DNA of 64,000 nucleotides. Source: Mesolinea sp040772305. Its GTDB lineage: Bacteria; Chloroflexota; Anaerolineae; Anaerolineales; Anaerolineaceae. Positions 27,693 through 37,023 of the stretch are shown one piece after another. Under the pieces are notes generated by a model, which ran no database searches, had not been told where the DNA came from, and was given only the letters and a program-made list of their open reading frames with translations. The position numbers and the translations under genes are program-made. Positions within the stretch are counted from its first letter, which is position 1; every line of letters begins with the position of its first letter. The DNA lies in the NCBI GenBank assembly GCA_040772305.1, contig JAXGYK010000002.1, forward strand, positions 1 to 64,000, read 5' to 3'.

Positions 27693-28046
27693 TTAGGATA
27701 CTAACTTGGTTTCGTCTGGAAGATTAGGCACCACGCAGATGAATTCAAAGGCCTTGTCTCCTATGGCTTCATAACTGTGGGGAAGCAGAGCAGGAATATA
27801 AACCGCATCGCCTTGAACAACGGTATGGGTTTGACTTCCAAGCACTAGTTTTGCTTTTCCTGCAAGAACATATTGCTCGTGTTCTACTTCATTGGTATGC
27901 ATCGGCATGTATCCGCCTGGCTCAATTCGAAATACGCGCATGGCAAAGTTTGGACCTTCATCAGCTCCTATTAATACTTTTCGGGTAACTCCTTTACCGT
28001 TTGGGATCATCACTGCAGGAATATCTGCGATCTTTTTAATGCTCAC
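27693..28046 (-). CDS. Small cupin domain protein
   Basis: A 117-residue single-domain cupin. Motif 1 is GGYMPMHTNEVEHEQYVLAG, supplying His, Glu and His as likely metal ligands. Motif 2 is GDAVYIPALLPHSYEAIG with the last His. Such proteins may be enzymes, sensors or storage-type folds, so the reaction cannot be named. The start is taken as GTG at 28046 because a perfect AGGAGG lies nine bases before it; an in-frame ATG 33 bp further upstream has no site. It is divergent from the YitT-type gene. Confidence 0.85.
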   Translation of the reverse strand: MSIKKIADIPAVMIPNGKGVTRKVLIGADEGPNFAMRVFRIEPGGYMPMHTNEVEHEQYVLAGKAKLVLGSQTHTVVQGDAVYIPALLPHSYEAIGDKAFEFICVVPNLPDETKLVS

Positions 28047-28144
28047 CTTTGCATGCCTCCTGGATGTATTTTGAGCCATTATAGCTTCTTTGGCTTGAGC
28101 TTCTTCTCTTCACGCAGTTTGTTCTATGAAAGCGTCCAAGAGGC

Positions 28145-28173
28145 TTGCCCTGCCGGTCAAAAACGACTAAGAT
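28145..28173 (+). promoter_or_regulatory. Candidate promoter giving a leaderless yitT-type mRNA
   Basis: TTGCCC (28145-28150), a 17-bp spacer and TAAGAT (28168-28173) end eight bases before the ATG at 28182. A transcript would start at the ATG. No ribosome site precedes it. Confidence 0.4.
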
Positions 28174-28181
28174 TCCTTGCG

Positions 28182-29108
28182 ATGGAGACCAATACAGCAG
28201 AAAAAGTGCCCAAACCGCCAAAGCTTGTGCCATACCCAGTTAAGCCATCCATTTGGAAAGACCTGCAGGGCTATTTCCTCTGTATGCTTGGCGGTGTCAT
28301 CTATGCGCTTGGCTTTAACCTTTTTGTCGTACCGCTCGGCTTATATGTCGGCAATATAACTGGTGTGGCCCAGATTGTCCAGGAGTTTCTCAAGCTTTTT
28401 TTTCCTAAGCTGGGAGATGTCACTGGCCTGATCTTCCTGGCACTTAACATCCCGCTTTTTATCCTCTCGTTCTCAACGATCAACCGCAAGTTTTTTTTCA
28501 AAACGCTCCTCACGGTACTTGCCTTGACTGTGTCACTGCAACTGATCCCTACTGTGCTGATTATCCCCAACTTGGAAGATACGCTCACACTTTGTATTAT
28601 CGGAGGGCTTATTGGCGGTTTTGGAATTGGGCTCTCACTGCAAAACGGAGGGTCTTCAGGTGGGATTGATATTTTAGGGGTTTATTGGGCGATGAAAAAA
28701 CCCAACAAAAGTGTTGGCAGTTTCTCTCTCTTAATCAGTTTGTTCGTCTATGCCTATGCCCTCTTTAAATATCCACCGAATGTTTTGGTGTATTCCCTGA
28801 TCTTCTCCCTGGTTGTTGCTTTTGTGATTGACAGGGTGCATTTTCAAAATGTGAAAATGAGCATCACGATTGTTACGCGCAATAAGGATGTACTTCCTTT
28901 TATTGTGCATGGCTTGCAGCGGGGAGCCACTTATTGGGAGGGTAAAGGTGCCTGGGCCGATAGTCCTCAATTTGTGATCACCACTGTGGTTTCAAAATAT
29001 GAGTTACCGCGTTTACGCAAGGCTGTCATGGAATACGATCCTAATGCGTTTATGATCGAAAATGACACGGTTAAGGTAACAGGCAACTTCTTTACGCATT
29101 TCTTCTAA
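28182..29108 (+). CDS. YitT family membrane protein (DUF161 plus DUF2179)
   Basis: A 308-residue membrane protein. A short Pro/Lys-rich cytoplasmic tail is followed by five or six hydrophobic segments from about residue 25 (FLCMLGGVIYALGFNLFVVP). The conserved loop LQNGGSSGGIDILG, diagnostic of YitT proteins, is present. The C-terminal 85 residues form a soluble DUF2179 domain with RGATYWEGKGAW and the ending AFMIENDTVKVTGNFF. The function of the family is not known. The ATG at 28182 is preferred to an upstream in-frame start because the protein then begins just before the first helix. It seems to be a single-gene unit. Confidence 0.88.
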   Translation: METNTAEKVPKPPKLVPYPVKPSIWKDLQGYFLCMLGGVIYALGFNLFVVPLGLYVGNITGVAQIVQEFLKLFFPKLGDVTGLIFLALNIPLFILSFSTINRKFFFKTLLTVLALTVSLQLIPTVLIIPNLEDTLTLCIIGGLIGGFGIGLSLQNGGSSGGIDILGVYWAMKKPNKSVGSFSLLISLFVYAYALFKYPPNVLVYSLIFSLVVAFVIDRVHFQNVKMSITIVTRNKDVLPFIVHGLQRGATYWEGKGAWADSPQFVITTVVSKYELPRLRKAVMEYDPNAFMIENDTVKVTGNFFTHFF

Positions 29109-29434
29109 ACAAGGTCTTTCATCTGCTTCTTCTGCTGTCATCTCTGGATAGGTTCTGTTCTGGTCTTTTAAAGTACGCTATCGGACTTATTCGTTTTGAC
29201 CGCTCGCTATCCCATTCAAAAACCCTGGGCCCAAATCATCACTGCAATCGAAGCTACTGCGATAACAAAGGTAAGAGAATAGAATCAGAAATATTCCATT
29301 ACAATATTTGTCTGTGACAAATCACCAGGAGATTCAGGGATGGAAAAAGCGATGTTTCCATCGAAAAGCATACCAAAGTGAGCTTGGTGAACAGTCAGCT
29401 GAAGACATAGCTGCTGATTCCTGATAGGAGAAAT
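29109..29434. other. Intergenic region upstream of the GH3 gene
   Basis: This 326-bp gap has no supported gene. It contains the palindrome ATTTGTC-TGT-GACAAAT at 29306-29322, which has the size of a dimeric repressor site. A 13-codon open frame at 29340 is preceded by a GGAG-like sequence but is too short to support. AGGAG precedes the GH3 start. Confidence 0.5.
29306..29322. promoter_or_regulatory. Palindromic candidate operator upstream of GH3
   Basis: Perfect 7-3-7 palindrome ATTTGTC-TGT-GACAAAT, 113 bp before the beta-glucosidase start. A regulator of the gene could bind here, but no regulator gene is adjacent. Confidence 0.4.
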
Positions 29435-31840
29435 ATGAAGCCGATTGAAGAACTTTTGGAACAACTCACCCTGCAAGAAAAAGCAAGTCTTCTGGCAGGC
29501 AGCGATTTTTGGAACACAAAAGCTATTCCTCGTTTGGGCATTCCCGCTGTTACGCTTGCCGATGGCCCCCATGGCTTACGGAAACACAAAGGGGGTAGCG
29601 ATGTCGGCGGCTTGAATGAAAGCTTGCCGGCAACTTGTTTTCCTACTGCTTCTTGCACAGCAGCGTCCTTTGACCGGTCCTTGCTGCAGGAGATTGGCGC
29701 AGCGCTAGCTAAGGAAGCCATCGCGCAAGGTGTTCAGGTCCTGCTTGGGCCGGGAGTAAACTTAAAGCGCCATCCCTTGGGCGGACGCAACTTTGAATAC
29801 TTTTCAGAAGATCCTTTACTTGCAGGTGAGCTGGCCGCGGCTATGATTACTGGCATGCAAAACCAAGGTGTAGGGGCTAGCCTGAAGCATTTTGCCTGCA
29901 ATAATCAGGAACGCGCCAGATTATTAAACGAATCGATTGTTGACGAGCGCAGTTTAAGAGAACTCTACTTAAAAGCATTTGAAATTGCAGTAAAAAAAGC
30001 ACAGCCCTGGACTGTTATGACTTCCTATAACAGACTGAATGGCAGCTATGCCTCTGAAAGCAGTTACCTGTTTACAGAGATACTCCGAAAAACCTGGGGC
30101 TTCGAAGGTTTGGCTCTTACGGATTGGGGCGCGAATAACAACCGTGTGGCTGGAGTTGCTGCAGGGGTAGATTTGGAGATGCCTTATAGCGGCCCCAGGA
30201 ATGAGCGCGCAATACTTGCCGCAGTAGAAAATGGCAGCCTGTCTCTGGCAGCTGTAGATGCCTGTGTAAGGCGTGTGCTCCAGCTAGTGGAAAAAGCCGA
30301 TAAAAGCACAATGAAGCCTTCGGTTGACTGGACGGTACACGATCAGCTGGCAGCCCGAGCGGCGGCAGAATCTGCGGTACTGCTCAAGAATTCGGGTGTT
30401 TTGCCCTTGGATCCAAAAGAAAAATGGATCGTATTGGGGCAGTTCGCCGAAATGCCGCGCTATCAGGGCAGCGGCAGCAGCCGGGTGAACCCGATAAATC
30501 TTAGCTCTCCATTGGATGCTTTGCGAGCATCGGAGATTGATTTTGTATATGCTCCCGGGTATGGTCTGGATGATAGCGCAGCCCAAACAGACACTCTGGA
30601 GCAAGCTCTGAAACTTGCTGCTACGGGTAGGCCCCTGGTCATTTTTGCTGGCCAACCGGATTCTTATGAATCGGAAGGCTTCGACCGCCGCGGTCTGGAC
30701 CTGCCCAGTTCCCAGAACGCACTGATCGAAAGTGCAGCTGAGCTTAATCCCCAGACAGTGGTTGTACTCATGAGCGGCGGTGTTTTGCGGCTTCCCTGGC
30801 TGGATAAGGTTGCCGCAGTGCTCTACATGGGTTTGGGCGGCCAGGCGGTAGGTACTGCAGCGGTTGACCTTTTATGCGGCAAGGTAAACCCCAGCGGGAA
30901 ATTGGCTGAAACCTTCCCCTTTAACGCGGAAGATATGCCTGCAGATGCCAATTTTGGTGAGCGCTGGCAAACCCAATACCGCGAAGGGCTCTTTATAGGG
31001 TATCGTTATGTGGATGCAGCTGGCATACCAGTGCAGTTCCCCTTTGGGTTTGGCCTTTCCTATACGAATTTTGTTTATTCAGACCTCCACCTGGATGCCG
31101 AAACCCTCAGCGAAGGTCAGCAACTCTCCATACGCTTTAAGCTCAGAAACGCAGGTCAGGCAGCAGGGAAAGAGAGTGTACAGGTTTATATTTCAAGCCC
31201 TCAGTCAACGGTCTTTAAGGCACCTAAGACCTTGCAGGATTTTGACAAGGTGTATCTGGAGCCTGGCGAAAGCCGTGAACTCCAGTTCACTCTTGATCCA
31301 GCGAATTTTGCCTTTTGGAACACAAACACCAATAGTTGGCAGGTGGAGCCAGGAGAGTATCAATTGCAGATTGCAGCCTCGTCACAGGATATCCGCTTGC
31401 AGGCCACGTTTGAAGTCGTAACGGAGAGCTTCGTTCAAGTGCCAGATTTATCCCAAAAGGCGCCGGCTTATTACCAGCTTAGTCCTGATTGGCAGGTCCC
31501 TTTAGCAGACTTTGAAGCCCTTTATGGCAGTGAGATTCCCGAACCGGCAATAGCGAACGATGACTATAGTATGAATACCACTCTGGCTGAGGTTGAACAC
31601 ACGCTCATTGGCAAACTGATCAAACGCTACGGGCTTCGTGTAATTGCACAGATGAACCCGGGAGATGACGAGGCAGCCCAAAATGCCCGTGCAGCTATGC
31701 ATGAAATGATTTACGACATGCCTCTGCGTTCGATGACCATGAATGGTGTTCCTGGAACTGTTGTAGAAGGTATTCTATACCTGCTGCAGGGAAAGGTTTT
31801 TAAAGGATTAGGCGCCTTGCTAAAGACCTTATTTGACTGA
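29435..31840 (+). CDS. Glycoside hydrolase family 3 beta-glucosidase
   Basis: An 801-residue GH3 enzyme, expected to remove terminal beta-linked glucose (or similar) from oligosaccharides. There is no signal peptide, so it is probably cytoplasmic. The N-terminal barrel has LADGPHGLRK, GPGVNLKRHPLGGRNFEYFS and KHFACNNQERAR; the nucleophile is Asp230 in LALTDWGAN. The alpha/beta sandwich follows, with GSGSSRVNP, and then a fibronectin-III-like domain from about residue 560. The last 120 residues form an extra helical tail often seen in bacterial GH3s. AGGAG precedes the ATG. It is a single gene with a following terminator. Confidence 0.92.
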   Translation: MKPIEELLEQLTLQEKASLLAGSDFWNTKAIPRLGIPAVTLADGPHGLRKHKGGSDVGGLNESLPATCFPTASCTAASFDRSLLQEIGAALAKEAIAQGVQVLLGPGVNLKRHPLGGRNFEYFSEDPLLAGELAAAMITGMQNQGVGASLKHFACNNQERARLLNESIVDERSLRELYLKAFEIAVKKAQPWTVMTSYNRLNGSYASESSYLFTEILRKTWGFEGLALTDWGANNNRVAGVAAGVDLEMPYSGPRNERAILAAVENGSLSLAAVDACVRRVLQLVEKADKSTMKPSVDWTVHDQLAARAAAESAVLLKNSGVLPLDPKEKWIVLGQFAEMPRYQGSGSSRVNPINLSSPLDALRASEIDFVYAPGYGLDDSAAQTDTLEQALKLAATGRPLVIFAGQPDSYESEGFDRRGLDLPSSQNALIESAAELNPQTVVVLMSGGVLRLPWLDKVAAVLYMGLGGQAVGTAAVDLLCGKVNPSGKLAETFPFNAEDMPADANFGERWQTQYREGLFIGYRYVDAAGIPVQFPFGFGLSYTNFVYSDLHLDAETLSEGQQLSIRFKLRNAGQAAGKESVQVYISSPQSTVFKAPKTLQDFDKVYLEPGESRELQFTLDPANFAFWNTNTNSWQVEPGEYQLQIAASSQDIRLQATFEVVTESFVQVPDLSQKAPAYYQLSPDWQVPLADFEALYGSEIPEPAIANDDYSMNTTLAEVEHTLIGKLIKRYGLRVIAQMNPGDDEAAQNARAAMHEMIYDMPLRSMTMNGVPGTVVEGILYLLQGKVFKGLGALLKTLFD

Positions 31841-31868
31841 TGATCCGACCGCTGCAAAAAAAAGAAAG

Positions 31869-31897
31869 AAGGGTGCTTAATGAGGCACCCTTTCTCA
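31869..31897. terminator. Bidirectional terminator between GH3 and the heat-shock operon
   Basis: AAGGGTGC (31869-31876) pairs with GCACCCTT (31885-31892). The plus-strand 3' side continues TTCTC, and the minus-strand 3' side runs into a long T-rich stretch (complement of A-rich 31857-31868). It suits both convergent units. Confidence 0.85.
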
Positions 31898-31956
31898 GTT
31901 TTGATTAAGGGAAAGATGGTAAGTTTGGGGGAGGATTAGATTGTGGAGATGGGATT

Positions 31957-32925
31957 TTACAGGCCCAGCAGCTCCTGGTCATAGTCAAAAAGCGCTGCAT
32001 TAACTTCGTGAATATTTGGCTTGCCCCTTTCCAAAAACCAGCACACGATCAGGTCGCGTTTGAAAGCAGGGTTAAAGGCAAAACCAGCCTGCTCCAGAAG
32101 CAGGACGGCGCTCTGGATATCCAGCCCCAGCGCTATCGTCAGGGCAAGCAGAGTGTCTTTACTTGGAGCGTAATTGGGATTGGAGCGGATTTTACTGAAA
32201 TGCTTGCGATCCATGTTGGCGCGCTTATATACCTCTGCATCACTCAGACCGCTGGCATCAATCAGCCGCAAGAGGGTTTGCGAAAAGCTTTCTTCGGTTT
32301 CGCAGACGGGCAGGGGTGCAACTGTGTTTTTAATCTGCCGGGCTCTTACGCTCTCAGAGTCTCTTTGCGGCCTTGGCTGCTCAATATGCTTTAAGCTTTG
32401 ACAGTGGTTGTCAATATAAGCCTGCAAATCGAGGTGCAGTTTTTGAGCTAAAACTGGGGACTTTCGGTCAAAAAACACCAGGTACACCAGCATCTCGTGT
32501 TCAAGCAGAAAACGCTCAATCTCATTCATTGCTATAGCGACAGCTTCTTCCCAGGGATATCCATAAATGCCTGCAGAAATCAAGGGAAAGGCGATGCTCT
32601 CCAGCTGGGCTTCCTGAGCCAGCTTTAGGCTTGCACGATAGGCGCCGCGCAGTGCAGCTTCTTCTCCTTTGGTGCCGCCTTGCCAAACTGGCCCAACGGC
32701 ATGGATAACATATTTTGCGGGCAGGCCAAACCCAGGGGTCATAACTGCAGAACCAGTGGCACAATACCCAATTGCATCACAGGCATGCTGCATCTCTTTG
32801 GCTCCGGCTTTGGCAAAAATTGCCCCGCATACCCCGCTGCCTTGCTGTAAATAGTTATTGGCGGCATTAACAATTGCAACTGCCTCAACGCGAGTGATAT
32901 CGTCCCAGATGAAATTAAGCGGCAT
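31957..32925 (-). CDS. Macro domain protein with C-terminal helical (HTH-like) domain
   Basis: A 322-residue two-domain protein. The N-terminal macro domain (about 1-165) has the ADP-ribose-binding segments IVNAANNYLQQGSGVCGAIF and PLISAGIYGYP, close to YmdB/MacroD-type hydrolases of O-acetyl-ADP-ribose or ADP-ribosyl groups. A variable linker follows. The C-terminal 95 residues (FSQTLLRLID to the end) include DAEVYKRANMDRKHFSKIR, resembling a helix-turn-helix. I recall this fusion from Firmicutes too; its role is unknown. The ATG at 32925 lies 11 bp behind prmA. It is the last gene of the CIRCE-controlled operon, so it may be heat-inducible. Confidence 0.85.
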   Translation of the reverse strand: MPLNFIWDDITRVEAVAIVNAANNYLQQGSGVCGAIFAKAGAKEMQHACDAIGYCATGSAVMTPGFGLPAKYVIHAVGPVWQGGTKGEEAALRGAYRASLKLAQEAQLESIAFPLISAGIYGYPWEEAVAIAMNEIERFLLEHEMLVYLVFFDRKSPVLAQKLHLDLQAYIDNHCQSLKHIEQPRPQRDSESVRARQIKNTVAPLPVCETEESFSQTLLRLIDASGLSDAEVYKRANMDRKHFSKIRSNPNYAPSKDTLLALTIALGLDIQSAVLLLEQAGFAFNPAFKRDLIVCWFLERGKPNIHEVNAALFDYDQELLGL

Positions 32926-32936
32926 GGTTTCTTGTG

Positions 32937-33896
32937 TTAGTTGCCGGGATCTTCTGGCTTTTGGATTTCCAGATGAGGTTTTTGCAGCACTAAAACAACC
33001 CAATCTTCGTCGTTCAGGCTTTCCACCAGCCGCAAGCCCAGCGGTTCAGCAACACTGATCAGGTCGCGGGCCTGATTTTTTAGTATTCCACCCAAAATGA
33101 GCAAGCCCCCTTTGACCACCAGGTCAGCCAGACCATTCTTGAGCATCATTTCCAAAATGGGTGCCAGGATGTTTGCAAGCACACGGGGCGCCTGGTTCAA
33201 TTCATTGCGGGCCAGCACATCATTCAGGCTGCCAACTTCGAAGTCAATTCGGTTTTCTTCGAACCCGTTTAATTCTGCATTATGAATTGCCGAAGGAATT
33301 GCCCTGGGATCGTTATCGATAGCCAGTATACGCGCTGCTCCCAGGCGTGCTGCAGCAATTGCCAGGATACCTGAACCAGTTCCAAGATCAATAAGATCCA
33401 TCCCCTTGCAGCCATGCTTTTCCAAGGCCAGAAGGCAGAGTTGCGTGGATGGATGGGAACCAGTTCCAAAAGCCATATCTGGTGCAATGATTACCGGCAG
33501 ACGCCCAAGGGATTGATCGTTTTCTGCCCAGGCAGGCAGGATCATGAGGTGCTTGCCAATCGCGATAGGGCGGTAGTGCGTTTTCCACAGGCTCATCCAG
33601 TCCTGGTCGGCAATTGTTTGAAACTCAAGCTGCCCTACAGGCTGAATTTGGTTTAAATGCCAGATGGCTTCTTCCAGTTTTTGCCGCTCGATTTCCAAGT
33701 CTGAATCCATCGGCAAGTAAGCTGCCACGCGCATCATTCCTGTAGCCTGTTCCTCCTGAAGCTCAGGAATAAATTTTGTAATATTGTGTATCACAACGCC
33801 TTCGGGAGTAAAACGGCTAAAAATTTCAGCCACAGCCTCTGCGTTTTCGGAACTGCACTCCAGCGATGTCTCGAGCCAATGATCAAAATTAGCCAT
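32937..33896 (-). CDS. prmA: Ribosomal protein L11 methyltransferase
   Basis: A 319-residue S-adenosylmethionine-dependent methyltransferase that trimethylates ribosomal protein L11. The N-terminal substrate-recognition domain covers about residues 1-110. The catalytic domain has FGTGSHPSTQLCL, the SAM motif DLGTGSGILAIAA, the acidic AIDNDPRA and the post-motif NILAPI. The chosen ATG (33896) overlaps the end of dnaJ by eight bases; an earlier in-frame start would overlap much more. prmA behind dnaJ is a common arrangement in Gram-positive bacteria and Chloroflexota. Confidence 0.93.
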   Translation of the reverse strand: MANFDHWLETSLECSSENAEAVAEIFSRFTPEGVVIHNITKFIPELQEEQATGMMRVAAYLPMDSDLEIERQKLEEAIWHLNQIQPVGQLEFQTIADQDWMSLWKTHYRPIAIGKHLMILPAWAENDQSLGRLPVIIAPDMAFGTGSHPSTQLCLLALEKHGCKGMDLIDLGTGSGILAIAAARLGAARILAIDNDPRAIPSAIHNAELNGFEENRIDFEVGSLNDVLARNELNQAPRVLANILAPILEMMLKNGLADLVVKGGLLILGGILKNQARDLISVAEPLGLRLVESLNDEDWVVLVLQKPHLEIQKPEDPGN

Positions 33897-35025
33897 TAAA
33901 AATGTCCTTGAGCTTATCAAAGAAGCCTCGTTCCTGAATTTTAATATCGGTTCCCATGGTTTTCCCTAGTTTGTCCAACAGTTCTTTTTGTTCTTCCGTG
34001 AGCGAGGTGGGTACCTGTACGCTTACGGTTACAAGTTGGTCCCCGCGGGTATTGCGCTGTAATACCGGAACACCCTTGCCGTTCAACCTGAATACACGTC
34101 CGGGTTGGGTGCCGGCGGGTATGATCAGTTTCTCGTCGCCATATAGCGTAGGGATCGTAATTTCATCCCCCAACGAAGCTTGAGCGATATTAATATCAAC
34201 ATCCAGCAGAATGTCATTTCCCTGTCGTCTGAAAAACTGATGCTTTGCAACATTCAGTTCCAGGTAAAAATTTCCATTAGGACCGCCGTTTATGCCCGGC
34301 TGACCTTCACCGACCATACGCATTTGGTTGCCGTCGTCAACCCCTGCAGGGATGCTAACTGTCTTTTTGACGGTTTTACGCTCCAAGCCAGAACCGCGGC
34401 AGTTATTGCATGGATGGGTGATTATTTTTCCGCGACCACCGCAGTCCGGGCAGGTAATTACCTGAACCATTGAGCCCAAAAAAGTTTGGTGCACCTGACG
34501 TACTTCCCCCTGGCCCTTACAGGTGTTACAGGTTACCGGGTTTGTGCCGGGTTCCATGCCGCTCCCACTGCAGGTTTCACATTTCTCATCCCGGGTAATC
34601 TCAATTTCTTTTTCGACACCGAAAACAGCTTCTTCAAAGCTAAGCTTTATCCTTGTTGACAGATCGGCGCCACGGCGGGGAGCATTGCGGCTGCGGGCAG
34701 AACTGCGGCCAAATCCGCCAAAGCCACCCATTCCCATACCAAAAAAACCTTCCAGGATATCGGAAAGATCTATATTTGCATAATCAGGCATACCGCTTGT
34801 ATTCACGCCAGCATGCCCAAAACGGTCGTATGCTGCGCGCTTATCCGGATCGCTTAATACGTTATATGCTTCGTTAATTTCTTTGAACTTTTCCTCAGCA
34901 TCATCCGCCTTGTTTACGTCCGGATGATATTTTCGCGCTAAACCACGGAAGGCTTGTTTTATCTCCTCCTCATTCGCGCTACGGTTTAGTTCCAGAACTT
35001 CGTAGTAATCACGTTTTACTGCCAT
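33889..35025 (-). CDS. dnaJ: Chaperone DnaJ (Hsp40)
   Basis: A 378-residue co-chaperone that delivers unfolded proteins to DnaK and stimulates its ATPase. The J domain has HPD at residues 34-36. A Gly/Phe-rich segment (FFGMGMGGFGGFG) follows, then four zinc-binding repeats: CETCSGSG, CNTCKGQG, CPDCGGRG and CNNCRGSG. Two C-terminal peptide-binding domains complete the type I layout. The start at 35025 has no strong ribosome site. It is separated from dnaK by 82 bp holding a hairpin, which may tune relative expression. Confidence 0.97.
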   Translation of the reverse strand: MAVKRDYYEVLELNRSANEEEIKQAFRGLARKYHPDVNKADDAEEKFKEINEAYNVLSDPDKRAAYDRFGHAGVNTSGMPDYANIDLSDILEGFFGMGMGGFGGFGRSSARSRNAPRRGADLSTRIKLSFEEAVFGVEKEIEITRDEKCETCSGSGMEPGTNPVTCNTCKGQGEVRQVHQTFLGSMVQVITCPDCGGRGKIITHPCNNCRGSGLERKTVKKTVSIPAGVDDGNQMRMVGEGQPGINGGPNGNFYLELNVAKHQFFRRQGNDILLDVDINIAQASLGDEITIPTLYGDEKLIIPAGTQPGRVFRLNGKGVPVLQRNTRGDQLVTVSVQVPTSLTEEQKELLDKLGKTMGTDIKIQERGFFDKLKDIFNG

Positions 35026-35049
35026 TGTTTAATCCAATAAATATCAAAT

Positions 35050-35081
35050 GCCTGGATACCCTCTTTTGCAGGCATCCAGGC
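35050..35081. promoter_or_regulatory. Hairpin in the dnaK-dnaJ gap
   Basis: GCCTGGAT (35050-35057) pairs with ATCCAGGC (35074-35081). On the minus strand it follows the dnaK stop and is not followed by a T-run, so it looks like an mRNA processing or stabilising element rather than a full terminator. Confidence 0.55.
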
Positions 35082-35107
35082 GTCTATTCTAAACGGTTAA
35101 TAGAAGT

Positions 35108-37009
35108 TTAGGATTGATCCTTAAACTCACCATCAACTACATTATCCTCCGGTGGATTGCCATCGTCTCCCGCGCCTGCTGCCGGCTCCTCTGCGGGCGG
35201 AGTTTCGGATTGCTGGTAGGTGGCCGATCCCAGCTGCTGCAAAGCTTGCATCAGGGCCTCAACTGCACCATTGATGGTGGCCGCGTCGTCGCTGTCCCGC
35301 AGGGTGCGCAATTTTATCAGCTCATCTTCCACCTTGGTTTTTATATCTGCCGGCGCTTTTTCACCCAGGTCCTTCAAGGTCTTTTCAGCACTGTAGATAG
35401 CGTTATCAGCAGTGTTGCGTGCCTCGATCAACTCACGGCGCTTTTTGTCCTCTTCAGCATGGGCTTCTGCTTCCTGACGCATACTCTCAATTTCACTCTC
35501 CGAAAGACCGGAAGATGCAGTGATGGTGATATTCTGACTGCGGCCGGTAGCCTTATCTTTTGCGGTTACCTCCAGGATTCCGTTGGCATCGATGTCAAAA
35601 ACCACTTCGATTTGCGGAACTCCGCGAGGGGCAGGAGGAATGCCGTCTAAGGTGAACTTGCCCAGGCTTTTGTTGTCCGCTGCCATCGAACGCTCACCCT
35701 GTAAAACATGGATTTCTACCTGAGTTTGACTGTCGCTGGCGGTGCTGAACACCTGGCTTTCGCGGGTTGGAATGGTGGTATTTCTCTTAATCAGGGGAGT
35801 GGAAATTCCTCCCAGGGTTTCAATGGAGAGGCTAAGCGGGGTTACATCCAGCAAGAGGATGTCCTTCACTTCTCCGCCCAAAACACCAGCCTGGATTGCT
35901 GCTCCAACTGCCACAACCTCGTCTGGATTGACACCTTTGTGAGGCTCCTTCCCAAATTCTTTGCGCACAGCTTCCTGTACTGCGGGCATGCGCGTCATTC
36001 CGCCCACAAGTACCACCTCATCAATATCACTTGGTTTGAGGTTTGCATCGTTCAGTGCCTGCTGGATTGGCTTGAGAGTTTTTGCAATCAAATCTTCCGT
36101 AAGCTGTTCCAGCCGAGCCCGGGTAAGGGTAGTTACCAGATGTTTGGGTCCGCTGGCATCCGCAGTGATGTAGGGCAGGTTTACTTCGGCCTGCATGGTG
36201 GAGCTCAATTCGATCTTTACTTTTTCCGCCGCTTCTTTAAGGCGCTGCAAGGCTTGCCGGTCCTGGCGCAAGTCGATCTGATGATCTTTTTTAAACTCTT
36301 CGGCCAGATAATCGATAATGCGCTGATCAAAATCATCACCACCCAGGAAGGTGTCGCCGCTGGTGCTTTTTACCTGAAAAACACCATCGCCCACTTCAAG
36401 CACACTTACATCAAAGGTTCCCCCGCCCAAGTCATAAACACAAATGGTTTCATTTTTATTCTTGTCCAAACCATAGGCCAGCGAAGAGGCAGTTGGCTCG
36501 TTAATAATGCGCAGCACTTCCATGCCGGCAATCTTGCCGGCGTCCTTTGTGGCATTACGCTGGGCATCGTTAAAGTAGGCAGGCACAGTAATTACGGCCT
36601 GGGTTACTGGTTCTCCCAAATAGGCTTCGGCGTCGCGCTTGATCTTTGAGAGGATCATGGCGCTAATCTCGGGAGAAGTATATTCTTTGTCAGCGAGGGC
36701 CACGCGAACATCGCCATTAGGCGCTTTACTGATTCGATAAGGCACATGGCCAATTGCGCGTTGAACTTCCGCGTCTTCGAAACGCCTGCCCATAAAACGC
36801 TTGATCGAGAATATCGTGTTTTCAGAGTTGATGATTGCCTGGTTGCGCGCTACGCGTCCTACCAGCCGCTCACCGTTTTTGTTCACTGCTACTACAGAGG
36901 GCACCAAACGTTCGCCCTCAGCCGAAGGGATAACAACAGGCTCACCGCCTACCATTACGGCTGCTGCGCTATTGGTTGTTCCCAGGTCGATACCAATGAT
37001 TTTTGCCAT
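35108..37009 (-). CDS. dnaK: Chaperone DnaK (Hsp70)
   Basis: The main Hsp70 chaperone: 633 residues, with the N-terminal ATPase starting IIGIDLGTTNS and containing the phosphate-binding motifs VYDLGGGTFDVS and VLVGGMTRMP. The substrate-binding domain begins near residue 385 (LLDVTPLSLSIETLGG). The C-terminal lid ends in an acidic, Gly/Pro-rich tail. AAGGAG precedes the ATG. It sits between grpE and dnaJ, 14 bp behind grpE, in the HrcA/CIRCE operon. Confidence 0.98.
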   Translation of the reverse strand: MAKIIGIDLGTTNSAAAVMVGGEPVVIPSAEGERLVPSVVAVNKNGERLVGRVARNQAIINSENTIFSIKRFMGRRFEDAEVQRAIGHVPYRISKAPNGDVRVALADKEYTSPEISAMILSKIKRDAEAYLGEPVTQAVITVPAYFNDAQRNATKDAGKIAGMEVLRIINEPTASSLAYGLDKNKNETICVYDLGGGTFDVSVLEVGDGVFQVKSTSGDTFLGGDDFDQRIIDYLAEEFKKDHQIDLRQDRQALQRLKEAAEKVKIELSSTMQAEVNLPYITADASGPKHLVTTLTRARLEQLTEDLIAKTLKPIQQALNDANLKPSDIDEVVLVGGMTRMPAVQEAVRKEFGKEPHKGVNPDEVVAVGAAIQAGVLGGEVKDILLLDVTPLSLSIETLGGISTPLIKRNTTIPTRESQVFSTASDSQTQVEIHVLQGERSMAADNKSLGKFTLDGIPPAPRGVPQIEVVFDIDANGILEVTAKDKATGRSQNITITASSGLSESEIESMRQEAEAHAEEDKKRRELIEARNTADNAIYSAEKTLKDLGEKAPADIKTKVEDELIKLRTLRDSDDAATINGAVEALMQALQQLGSATYQQSETPPAEEPAAGAGDDGNPPEDNVVDGEFKDQS

Positions 37010-37023
37010 CTTCTATATGCTCC

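Noticed and set aside
29340..29381. Thirteen-codon leader peptide before the GH3 gene
   Set aside because: GGAG-like sequence is present but there is no attenuator structure or codon pattern to support it.
35708..36649. Open frame of 313 codons opposite dnaK
   Set aside because: A well-known type of dnaK antisense shadow; no independent support.
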